Below the pieces are notes generated by a model. That model did not search any database. It was not told the origin of the DNA and was given only the letters and a program-made list of their open reading frames with translations. Made by a program: the position numbers and the translations under genes. From Cellulomonadaceae bacterium (GTDB lineage Bacteria; Actinomycetota; Actinomycetes; Actinomycetales; Cellulomonadaceae), in NCBI GenBank assembly GCA_031256435.1, contig JAIRQO010000041.1:1-33367 (forward strand): a DNA stretch of 33,367 nucleotides. Direction: 5' to 3'. Positions 1-7,417 of this stretch are shown one piece after another; within the stretch, counting starts at the first letter, position 1, and each line of letters opens with the position of its first letter.

Positions 1-1
1 C

Positions 2-2059
2 CCGCTTACTGTCTCGGTCTACAATCGAGACTATGCGCGTCGAGTGTTTGCGAGCGCGGGCGGAGAGGAGCCTGGAGTCTTTCGCCTTGGTGACAATAGC
101 AGCAAACTCGTCGGGGAGATTGAAGCAGCCGAAAGGGATTTACTGGGCAAGCAACACAAACTAGAGGGACTTCGCGAGACCTCAAAGCAGGTCGTCGACG
201 AACACAACAAAAAGCGAGATAGTCTGGCCGACACAATCTGGGCCAGGCGAGCCGCGATTCCCGAGTCTCTTGCCGTCCGCATGCCGGGTTTACGCGGCAA
301 GAAGTTGCAATGTCTTGACAAAGTACTCGATGCGGCAAGAGCACATCCAGTTGCAGGTGAACATACCTTCAGTCAACTTGCAGAAATGGCGGACACTGCT
401 TTCGACGAATCAATAGAGCATCGAGCGCTGGTTCCAACTCCACCAGAGTTCGAGGTGAACGAGGATCTCCTGTCGCGACTATTGAGCACTCCTGTGGTCA
501 GTAAACATGACACGCCGTTTGCGCAATTTGTCGAGCGTCTAGGAATCAGCGACTGGGCCGATAAGGGGCGCGAACACATCTCGGCACAGGCTGGCACAGA
601 CCCGGTCTGCCCCCTGTGCCAGAGGGCATTGACGTCGGACATCATCAATAACCTTAATGAACTGTTCGATCAGGACTACGAAGAAAAGCGGGAAGCCATC
701 CGCGCCGGACTCGCAACAGTGCAGCAGTTCAAGGAAGCACTGCACGCATTCCGGGATGCGAACAGACAGGCCCTTGTAGAGTTTGCTGACGAGCAGGAGA
801 CTTCGACCGCATTCAGGGAAGCACTGGCGGCCATTCAGCTGGCCCTTAGTTCTATCGAGAAGAAAGAAGTAGAACCCACCAGTGTTGTTGAATATTCCCC
901 GATTGCAGTGTCGTTGGCTGCCCTGCGCCAGTTGGTAGAAGACACCAATCGTTCGATCGAACAAGCGAACCACATTATTGCTTCGCGGCGCGATGAAAAA
1001 CCTAAGATCATCAGAGAGTCGTGGCGCTTGTTCGCGAGAGGCGGACTCGACGACCTGGTGACCCAACTCTTGCTGGAAGAGGAGAATTGCAAGAAGGCCA
1101 TGCGGGGACTGGGTCAGAGCATTAACGAGCAAGAAACTGCCGTGAACTCCTCGAAAGACCAACTGCAGTTGCTCCGTGAGTCAGCCGTGGACAGCGGTCC
1201 GGCAATCCAGGCGATCAACCAAGTCCTAGAGTTCAGCCAGTTTCATAGTTTCAAACTGGCCTCGGCGACGACAGTCAGGGACGGATACCGGGTAATCCGA
1301 GATAACGGAACAACTGCCAATATTGAGACCCTCAGTGATGGCGAGCGTACTTTTGTCACTTTCCTGTATTACTACCACCAGTTGGACAGCGTTGCGCTCG
1401 ATGGCGACACCGATGAGCTTGTCGCAGTAATCGATGATCCGATCTCTAGCTTGGATTCGGAGATCATGTTTGTTGTGTCATCGCTTATTAGAAGATTGGT
1501 CTCTTCAGTTGAACAAGGTCACCACTCACGGGTGACTCAGGTGATGCTGATGACTCACAGTACACTGTTTCACAAACAAGTCTGCAGCCTGCACAACCCG
1601 CAGCCTAGTAATGAAGTGAGCTTCTACAGGATCCATAAGTTGTCGCCAGACCCCAACCGGGTTCAGGCTCTACAGCGCCAGGATTCGGTTCGAACGTCAT
1701 ACCAGGAACTTTGGGACGAAGTGGTGACTGCTTCGTCAAACTCAAGCGCAAACATGCCGTGGCTACCGAATGTCCTCCGGCGCATTTTGGAGTCCTACTT
1801 CTCAACTCTTGGCGGGCAGGAAAACCTGTACATGCTCGGCGACAAGTTCCCGGTCGGAGAACAGGCAATTCACCACGCACTCATCGCCTGGGCTCACTCT
1901 GGAAGTCACACAATCATCGACTCAACCCCATTTGCGCAACCAACCGCGTCAAACCAGGTATGGCTTGATGCTTTTGAACGTGTATTTCGGTTAGCAGACG
2001 ACGGTGTTCACTCGGGCCATTATCAAATGATGGTCGATCAAGCTCGCGTTCGCACCTAG
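2..2059 (+). CDS. RloC/PrrC-like AAA ATPase, candidate anticodon nuclease (5' end outside window)
   Basis: The frame is open to the window edge, so the start and the Walker A loop are missing; an internal GTG at 44 is unlikely to be the true start. Numbering from that GTG, a zinc-hook-like CPLC sits at 189-192 inside a long charged, coiled-coil-like stretch. An ABC-type signature LSDGERTF is at 430-437, Walker B VAVIDDPISSLD at 460-471 and an H-loop MLMTHST at 501-507. This is the layout of AAA_13/COG4694 proteins (RloC, PrrC), which cut tRNA at the wobble base when activated, usually as phage defence. After the ATPase comes R579-x3-E583 in NVLRRILESYF and H618 in WAHSGSH, close to my memory of the PrrC Arg/Glu/His nuclease triad. 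Codons look AT-richer than in the core genes, suggesting transfer. The ATPase family is secure; nuclease activity is inference. Confidence 0.75.
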   Translation, partial: PLTVSVYNRDYARRVFASAGGEEPGVFRLGDNSSKLVGEIEAAERDLLGKQHKLEGLRETSKQVVDEHNKKRDSLADTIWARRAAIPESLAVRMPGLRGKKLQCLDKVLDAARAHPVAGEHTFSQLAEMADTAFDESIEHRALVPTPPEFEVNEDLLSRLLSTPVVSKHDTPFAQFVERLGISDWADKGREHISAQAGTDPVCPLCQRALTSDIINNLNELFDQDYEEKREAIRAGLATVQQFKEALHAFRDANRQALVEFADEQETSTAFREALAAIQLALSSIEKKEVEPTSVVEYSPIAVSLAALRQLVEDTNRSIEQANHIIASRRDEKPKIIRESWRLFARGGLDDLVTQLLLEEENCKKAMRGLGQSINEQETAVNSSKDQLQLLRESAVDSGPAIQAINQVLEFSQFHSFKLASATTVRDGYRVIRDNGTTANIETLSDGERTFVTFLYYYHQLDSVALDGDTDELVAVIDDPISSLDSEIMFVVSSLIRRLVSSVEQGHHSRVTQVMLMTHSTLFHKQVCSLHNPQPSNEVSFYRIHKLSPDPNRVQALQRQDSVRTSYQELWDEVVTASSNSSANMPWLPNVLRRILESYFSTLGGQENLYMLGDKFPVGEQAIHHALIAWAHSGSHTIIDSTPFAQPTASNQVWLDAFERVFRLADDGVHSGHYQMMVDQARVRT

Positions 2060-2288
2060 ACCGATGGAATCTGGACAGCCCTGGCTCCGTCGTTGCGCCG
2101 AAGACACAATGCCGCAGTGCCTAGCCCATCAGTTCGTCCCAAACGGTATCGTTGCCTATCCGGGCCTGCTTACTGGTCACCAAAGCAGGTCCAGGCCGGC
2201 CCCGAGCAATGTAAGGGCCCCATGATGCCGCACTTTCCGCCCTCCTCAACCTACCGGTCGCAACTCAACGGCCCAGGACGTTTCCGGG

Positions 2289-2366
2289 GGCGGTACACAG
2301 GTGGTGAACCTGCGACCTCCGGGTATCAGGTTCCAAGGCGACCGAACTCAATGCCTTTCAACCGCC
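2289..2366 (-). pseudogene. tRNA-like sequence (degenerate tRNA or tRNA-derived attachment remnant)
   Basis: Read on the minus strand this is 78 nt, about tRNA length. The ends pair as an acceptor-like stem (GGCGGT with ACCGCC). A D-arm-like stem AGGC/GCCT encloses a loop containing TTCGGT, and the T-arm is intact (GCAGG TTCACCA CCTGT). The 20 bases at 2305-2324 are identical to 2744-2763 in the initiator tRNA, covering the variable loop, part of the T-arm and the 3' anticodon stem. The anticodon stem does not form (T-G-G-A-A against C-C-C-G-G), position 33 is not U, and one extra base separates the T-arm from the acceptor strand. It is therefore probably not a working tRNA. It may be a decayed tRNA gene, a partial duplication or an attachment-site scar. 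Confidence 0.5.
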
Positions 2367-2506
2367 GGTTCCTCGTCGCAACCTGGCGCCTGCCTTCCGC
2401 TTTCCGGTTGCTTTGCTGGAGGTACGGCCATCTCCCGGTTCCGCCGGAAAACCCCAAGTAGGGCGCAGAAACTCACAGAACGATACGGACGCGGCCACGT
2501 CCAATC

Positions 2507-2591
2507 GAACCTTACCGAATGGTGAGGTTCTCGCAGCAGTTTCACGACCCGCAACTTTTGGCGTCACTGACGCAAAAACCTCACCATTTGG
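2507..2591. repeat. Nested inverted repeats
   Basis: A compact hairpin gaaccttacc-GAAT-ggtgaggttc (2507-2530, one G-T pair) overlaps one arm of a longer 15-base inverted repeat: 2515-2529 against 2577-2591 (AACCTCACCATTTGG), with one mismatch and a 47-base interval. The two structures exclude each other because they share bases 2515-2529. No gene is attached to them. They could be terminal repeats of a lost small element or a structured transcript. Confidence 0.5.
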
Positions 2592-2649
2592 CCGACAACC
2601 CCAAAAAGTGAGTTGGACTTGGATCATCGCACGATGCGCGAAAAGGGGG

Positions 2650-2671
2650 TTATAGGACAAATGTCTTATAA
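2650..2671. repeat. Near-perfect 22-bp palindrome
   Basis: The sequence TTATAGGACAAATGTCTTATAA has two 11-base arms with one internal mismatch pair. It lies just beyond the tRNA-fMet terminator and is markedly AT-rich for this DNA. It could be an operator or recombinase site, or a second weak hairpin. Confidence 0.45.
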
Positions 2672-2678
2672 CTCCGAA

Positions 2679-2717
2679 AAGGCCGGAACGTTGCGGGTTT
2701 CGCATACTTCCGGCCTT
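2679..2717 (-). terminator. Intrinsic terminator of tRNA-fMet
   Basis: On the minus strand, eleven bases after the tRNA 3' end, a perfect 10-bp stem AAGGCCGGAA / TTCCGGCCTT encloses a 19-base loop that can itself form a small TGCG/CGCA stem. The 3' arm runs into TTTTC. Position and orientation fit termination of the tRNA transcript. Confidence 0.75.
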
Positions 2718-2727
2718 AACGTTGTAG

Positions 2728-2801
2728 TAGCGGGGACAGGATTTGAACCTGCGACCTCCGGGTTATGAGCCCGGCGAGCTACCGAGCTGCTCCACCCCGC
2801 G
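2728..2801 (-). tRNA. Initiator tRNA-fMet (anticodon CAU)
   Basis: The minus strand folds into a complete 74-nt cloverleaf: acceptor strand CGCGGGG with CCCCGC, D-arm GAGC/GCTC, anticodon arm CCGGG-CTCATAA-CCCGG, variable AGGTC, T-arm GCAGG-TTCAAAT-CCTGT, discriminator A. The anticodon is CAU. The first base (C) faces U72 and is unpaired, and the anticodon stem contains three consecutive G-C pairs. Both are hallmarks of the initiator tRNA that carries formyl-methionine to the ribosomal P site. CCA is not encoded (CTA follows). The gene stands alone on its strand with its own terminator. Confidence 0.95.
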
Positions 2802-2902
2802 TCGGCTTGGAGTACTCTACTCCGGTTTCGACGAAACGCCAAATCGTGCTGGACGGCTGGGCATCGCAATGCGCCAATGCCTGGTAACGAGGATGACTCC
2901 GT

Positions 2903-3005
2903 GGTTTCGACCGACGCTCGCTTTACTCGCTGGCTCTACCGCCGAGGTACCAGGACAGTTCCGGGGTTTCGACCGACGCTCACTTTGCTCGCTGGCTCAA
3001 CCGCC
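2903..3005. repeat. Two tandemly spaced copies of a ~41-bp repeat
   Basis: Copies at 2903-2943 and 2965-3005 both begin GGTTTCGACCGACGCTC and end GGCTC-(T/A)-ACCGCC, differing at three positions and followed by related ggtac motifs. Their ends resemble the dispersed intergenic element 'GGTTTCGAC...GGCTCAACCACC' known from many actinobacterial genomes; a diverged relative lies at 33227-33291. They fill most of the gap between tRNA-fMet and the UPF0182 gene. Confidence 0.7.
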
Positions 3006-3038
3006 GGTACACCTGGCAAGGTTTCACCATCTTGGTGG

Positions 3039-6000
3039 TTAGTTACCCAGGGCGGCTTCGGCGGCGACGGCGCGCTCTAGGGCTGCCTGCAACGCATCTT
3101 GAGCAGCGCCGTAGGCGGCCCAATCGCCTGCGGACAGGGCGTCAGCGGAGTCCTTCATGGCTTGGCTGGCGTCCGCCAAGGCGGATTCCAACTCGCTGCG
3201 CACCACGGTGGTGTCCTGCCCTGGGTCCGGAATGGGATCGGTGGGCGGCACCTCAGCAGGCGCATCATCACTGGGTGCGTCATCGCTAGGCACCTCAGCA
3301 GGAACCTCGTCACCAGGAACCGCATCACTGGGCACCTCGTCACTGGGAACACTCTCCGGAGCATCTCCGGCATCCCCGGCTTCAGCACCGGCATCCCCGC
3401 CAAACACTTGATCGAGTGCCTCGGAAAGCGTGGGAGCAAAGCCCACGCCGTCTTCACCGAAGGCCACCAGCACACGCCTCAGCAACGGGAACTGCGTCCC
3501 TGTGTCCGATTGCACGTAAATGGGCTGAACGTACAACAAGCCTCCGCCCACGGGTAGCGTCAACTGGTTTCCTCGTCGAATCACGGAGGATCCGATCTCC
3601 AACAGGTTCAATTGCTGGGAGATGGTGGGGTTGGTGTTGAAGTTGTTCTGGACTTGGCCGGGTCCTGGAACGGTGTGGTCTCGCGGCATTTGAAGGAGAC
3701 GAAGCTTGCCGTATCCTTCGCCCCGCACGCCGTCCACGTTCCCAGCCTCGGCATCAGCCGCCAAGAATCCCGTCAGAATCTCGCGGTCCGTGTTTCCACC
3801 CGGGATGAACAGCGACGTCAAGGAAAATGCCGGGTTGGGCTGATCGGGCATCTGCAAGGTCAAGTAGTACGGTGGCTGCAAGGGGCGGTGATCCCCCGTA
3901 ATCGTCGGGTCTTGCGGAGTGGCCCACAAATCCTGACCGGAGAAGAACTGCGCCGGATCCTGCACGTGGTAGCGCTGCATCTGCGCACGCTGCACCTTGA
4001 ACATGTCCTCGGGATACCGCAAGTGACTCATCAGGTCCCCGGAGATTTCTGACAACGGTGACACCGTGCCGGGATAGATGTTGTTCCACGCCTTCAGCAG
4101 GGGGTCCTCCGCATCCCACGCATACAGAGTGACCGAACCGTCATACGCATCCACGGTGGCCTTAACGGCGTTGCGGATGTAGTTCACCGCGTTGGGCATG
4201 GGGGTCACTCCCGCCGCGCGCTCAGCAGCCATGGCAGCCGTGACCGTCTCGCTCATTGCCTTGGCCGTGGAATACGGGTATGAATCGGCAGTGGTATATC
4301 CATCGACGATCCATTTGACTCGTCCGTCCACTACAGCCGGGTAGACGCGGTTATCGAGCGTGAGATACGGCGCAACCTTCTTCACCCGCTCCCGCGGGCC
4401 GCGGTTGAACAGAATTTGCGATTCGCTAGTCACACGATCCGAAAACACGAGCTGTTCGTCACCAAACTTGATGGCGAACAGCAGTTGTTGCCAGAGATTC
4501 TTGATGGAGGGGCCTGCGGTCACGTCCTGCGTGGGGAACGCGGTGGTGATGCGGCCTCCCCCGGATTCGTCATCGGCCTGGTAGTCCAACTCCCAAGGCG
4601 TGCGATCCGCCGGAGCACCCACCACGGAATATGAGGTCATGCTGGGGCTGAAATAGATACGAGGTTCGTAATTCTGCGAATCCGTCAGAGCGCCTTGCGT
4701 GGGGATGCCGCCCTCAAAGAAGGCGGGCCTGCCGTCCGGGCCGGTGGTGTTACCAAAGGCGGCTACCACTCCGAATCCGTGCGTGTACACCGTGTGATCA
4801 TTCACCCAGTTGCGCTGGTCATTCCCGAGTCCGTCAAGGTTGAGTTCGCGGACAGCAATGATGGTGTCACGAGATTCGTCGTCAATAGTGTACCGATCCA
4901 CCGAGAGCACATCGGCAAAGTCATAGTACTGCTTGTTTTGCTGCAACTGCCTGAAGGATGGCGAGACCACGTGAGGATCGAGTAGGCGAATCTGTGCCGT
5001 GGTCTCGGCGTCTTGCCGCAGCGCCCCCGGTTCGGCCTTGGCGGTGGCCTCGTATTGCTGGATGGTCACAGCGTCCAACCCGAAGGCAAACTGTGTAGCC
5101 TCGAGGTTGCGCTGGATGTACGGCGTTTCGAGTTCCTGGGCGTTGGGGTTGACGTGGAAACGTTGAATGACGGCCGGGTACACGCCACCCACAATGATGG
5201 CCGAGACCACCATCAAACCCACGCCAATCAGAGGCAGACGCCAGTTCTTCCGAATGGCTCCCACAATGAAGGCCACGGCTACCAGGACTGCTACTCCGGC
5301 GAGGATGCCGCGGGAGGGGATGAGTGCATGCACATCCGAGTATGACGCCCCGTCCCAGGTGTCATTGGGGCTGGTCAGAAGCGAGTAACGATCCAAGAAA
5401 TACTGAGCAGCGAGGAGGAGCATCAGCAACGCTGCCATGATGGAAAGGTGCATCCGTGCCGCAGGCGTAGTGTTCCCTCCCGCAGCAGCCTGGCCGCCGA
5501 TGCGGATGCCGCCATAGAGGTAGTGCGTGACGAGTGCCGCAAGCGCGGACACCACTACCACGGCAATGAGGAACGTGACCAGTGCGCGGAGAACAGGAAG
5601 ATGGAACACGTAGAAACCGGCGTCAAGCCCAAACTGCGGATCCTGGTTGCCGAAGGGCTCGGAGTTGATGGCGAGCAGAACGTTCTTCCATTCGCCGGCT
5701 GCGGAGAGGCCAGCAAAGAATCCGATCACCAGGGGAATCACCACGATGACGCCTTTGCGCAGCGGCTCCACGGCCTCGCGGTACTGATCGAGCGTGGCTT
5801 CCTGGCCCGTGGGGGCGTAGATTGGCCTGTTCTTGTGAGCCACCGTGAAGCCCGCGTACACGGCGATGGCCATCACGGCAAATCCGCCCACAAAGAGCAC
5901 CGCCCGCGCAATCCAACCCGTCCACAGGACCCTGCTGAAACCGATGGCGCTGAACCACGCCACCTCGGTGAGGAACTGCGCGGAGAAAATCACCACCAGA

Positions 6001-6119
6001 GCTGCGACGACGATAGCCGCCACAGCGATAATGACGGGCTTGGGTGGCCGTGGTGCTGGACGCGGAGCCCGCTCACGGGAAGAGCCGGTGGTGGAGGGTG
6101 GGAACGGGTTGAAAGTCAC
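3039..6119 (-). CDS. UPF0182 family integral membrane protein (Rv3193c-like)
   Basis: A 1026-residue protein of unknown biochemical function, conserved across actinobacteria. The N-terminal ~340 residues contain about seven hydrophobic membrane segments, the first near residues 28-50 (VIIAVAAIVVAALVVIFSAQ). A long extracytoplasmic-looking domain follows. The C-terminal tail has an acidic proline-rich repeat zone built on PSDEVPSDAVPGDEVP-type units (about residues 905-965), then a helical end with GDWAAYGAAQDALQAAL, typical of the family. Length fits the family. The start is GTG, preceded by GAGG at a five-base spacing. It lies 98 bp downstream of the PDZ/Lon-like gene on the same strand, an order shared with mycobacteria, suggesting a linked membrane or secreted-protein quality role; that is inference. 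A TTGACT in the gap may give it its own promoter. Confidence 0.92.
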   Translation of the reverse strand: MTFNPFPPSTTGSSRERAPRPAPRPPKPVIIAVAAIVVAALVVIFSAQFLTEVAWFSAIGFSRVLWTGWIARAVLFVGGFAVMAIAVYAGFTVAHKNRPIYAPTGQEATLDQYREAVEPLRKGVIVVIPLVIGFFAGLSAAGEWKNVLLAINSEPFGNQDPQFGLDAGFYVFHLPVLRALVTFLIAVVVVSALAALVTHYLYGGIRIGGQAAAGGNTTPAARMHLSIMAALLMLLLAAQYFLDRYSLLTSPNDTWDGASYSDVHALIPSRGILAGVAVLVAVAFIVGAIRKNWRLPLIGVGLMVVSAIIVGGVYPAVIQRFHVNPNAQELETPYIQRNLEATQFAFGLDAVTIQQYEATAKAEPGALRQDAETTAQIRLLDPHVVSPSFRQLQQNKQYYDFADVLSVDRYTIDDESRDTIIAVRELNLDGLGNDQRNWVNDHTVYTHGFGVVAAFGNTTGPDGRPAFFEGGIPTQGALTDSQNYEPRIYFSPSMTSYSVVGAPADRTPWELDYQADDESGGGRITTAFPTQDVTAGPSIKNLWQQLLFAIKFGDEQLVFSDRVTSESQILFNRGPRERVKKVAPYLTLDNRVYPAVVDGRVKWIVDGYTTADSYPYSTAKAMSETVTAAMAAERAAGVTPMPNAVNYIRNAVKATVDAYDGSVTLYAWDAEDPLLKAWNNIYPGTVSPLSEISGDLMSHLRYPEDMFKVQRAQMQRYHVQDPAQFFSGQDLWATPQDPTITGDHRPLQPPYYLTLQMPDQPNPAFSLTSLFIPGGNTDREILTGFLAADAEAGNVDGVRGEGYGKLRLLQMPRDHTVPGPGQVQNNFNTNPTISQQLNLLEIGSSVIRRGNQLTLPVGGGLLYVQPIYVQSDTGTQFPLLRRVLVAFGEDGVGFAPTLSEALDQVFGGDAGAEAGDAGDAPESVPSDEVPSDAVPGDEVPAEVPSDDAPSDDAPAEVPPTDPIPDPGQDTTVVRSELESALADASQAMKDSADALSAGDWAAYGAAQDALQAALERAVAAEAALGN

Positions 6120-6217
6120 CGGGTCCTCGCTTCAGTAGGAAGGCATGTGTTTCTTCAGTCAAGCGTTCCGTATCAGGAGGGGGTTGTGGTGCTGTGACAG
6201 GCGCGGGAGGGGAATCG

Positions 6218-7351
6218 TTACGGGTTCGTGTTGCTGGCGCAGGTGGGCAGGTCCGTGGCCGAGTCCTCCCCCACTGCCGTGATGGCCGCGAGCGCCTCAC
6301 TGAGTGTGGCCACCCGGATGACGCGCAATCCCGAGGGGATGTTTCCCACAACTTCGTCGCAGTTGTCTGCAGGTGCAAGGAACCACCGAGCCCCGTCGCG
6401 AGACGAGCCGTACATTTTCTGGACAATGCCTCCGATGGGTCCCACGGTGCCATCGGCGTCCATGGTTCCCGTGCCCGCCACGGTGTGACCAGCGAGTTCA
6501 TCGGCCGGAGTAAGCAGATCAATGATGGCGAGGGCAAACATCATTCCGGCGCTGGGCCCGCCAATATCCTCAATCTGGATGGTGACGTCCATGGGGAATT
6601 CATAGGAGTTGGTCACGAGGATGCCCAGCGCCGCGCGTGGTGTGCCGTCCTCGTTCTGGGCTTCGGTGGTGGTGACCGTCACCGTGCTGGCCTTGCCGTC
6701 TCGCGTGATTCCCAGATCCACGCTGGCCCCTGGAGTGATGGCGCTCAGCAGTTCCAACAGTTGGGTGTGGTCCGTGATGTCCTTGCCGTTCAGGGTGGTG
6801 AGGACATCCCCGGTCTCTACCAGGTCCACTGCTGGTGAATCCTTGGTGGTTCCCGCCACTTTCAAGGTGCTGGTGAAGGGCACATTGAGTTCCTTGAGGG
6901 CTGCTGCCACGGCGAGCTCTTGCGAGGACGCCATCTCTGCCGCCGACTCTTCCTGTTGTTGCTCCCGCGTGAAACCCTGCCGGAACACCGCCTCCTGCGG
7001 AATCACGGTGCGCCGAGTAGAGGCCCACGCCTCCAACACGTCGAGCGGGTAGATGTCACTGACGGGTCCACCACCCACGGACACGGTGGTCAACAGGAGT
7101 TCACCAGACGCCGGGTACGTGTCAGCGTTCGCAATCTCGACGAGGGGGACGAGTTGCTTTTCTCCGTCCACCACCACGCTCTGCTCGCCGAGGGTGTCCT
7201 CCGTGGGGCCGGGTCCGCGCACGGCAAAACCTGTGGGAAGCACCAGGGTCAGCATGACGCACATTGCGGTGATGAGGCACGAAACCTTGAGTACGCGGCT
7301 GCGATTGCTGGGCGGCTCGCCGAAATCGATCACGGTCATGCCGTCCATCAT
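6218..7351 (-). CDS. Membrane-anchored PDZ/Lon-like (S16) serine protease, Rv3194c-like
   Basis: A single N-terminal membrane segment (about residues 22-43, VSCLITAMCVMLTLVLP) anchors a secreted-side protein. A PDZ-like region lies around residues 150-235, followed by a Lon-type proteolytic domain. The catalytic dyad is visible as Ser267 in GGPSAGMM and Lys312 in GGIVQKMYG; the 45-residue gap is close to that in classical Lon. There is no AAA ATPase domain, so it is an ATP-independent Lon-like protease, probably acting outside the membrane. I use ATG at 7351; ATGs at 7348 and 7339 are alternatives, and a TTG at 7360 is unlikely. It faces the zincin_2 hydrolase gene across a short divergent promoter gap and probably heads the transcription unit with UPF0182. 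Confidence 0.88.
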   Translation of the reverse strand: MMDGMTVIDFGEPPSNRSRVLKVSCLITAMCVMLTLVLPTGFAVRGPGPTEDTLGEQSVVVDGEKQLVPLVEIANADTYPASGELLLTTVSVGGGPVSDIYPLDVLEAWASTRRTVIPQEAVFRQGFTREQQQEESAAEMASSQELAVAAALKELNVPFTSTLKVAGTTKDSPAVDLVETGDVLTTLNGKDITDHTQLLELLSAITPGASVDLGITRDGKASTVTVTTTEAQNEDGTPRAALGILVTNSYEFPMDVTIQIEDIGGPSAGMMFALAIIDLLTPADELAGHTVAGTGTMDADGTVGPIGGIVQKMYGSSRDGARWFLAPADNCDEVVGNIPSGLRVIRVATLSEALAAITAVGEDSATDLPTCASNTNP

Positions 7352-7417
7352 CCCCCACAACCGGCTACCGTTGGAGCATCACCCGCGTAGAAGACGATTT
7401 TCACCAGGAGATCACAG

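Larger units (their letters stand above)
2060..2727. other. Stretch without recognisable protein genes between the RloC-like gene and tRNA-fMet
   Basis: I find no convincing protein gene here: the open frames lack known motifs and a clear ribosome binding site. It holds a hairpin at 2165-2189 (cctgctt / aagcagg, possible end signal of the upstream gene, no T-run), a tRNA-like sequence at 2289-2366, nested inverted repeats at 2507-2591, a palindrome at 2650-2671 and the tRNA terminator at 2679-2717. The density of repeats and tRNA-derived sequence suggests a worn integration or recombination zone. Confidence 0.55.

Noticed and set aside
2093-2705. Several open frames of 70-120 residues on both strands in the gap after the RloC-like gene
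   Set aside because: They overlap the tRNA-like and hairpin sequences, show no recognisable motifs and have no clear ribosome sites; their content looks random.
5448-6197. A 249-residue plus-strand frame over the UPF0182 N-terminus
   Set aside because: It is antisense to membrane segments, His/Glu-rich, without family resemblance or a ribosome site; the opposite strand is clearly coding.
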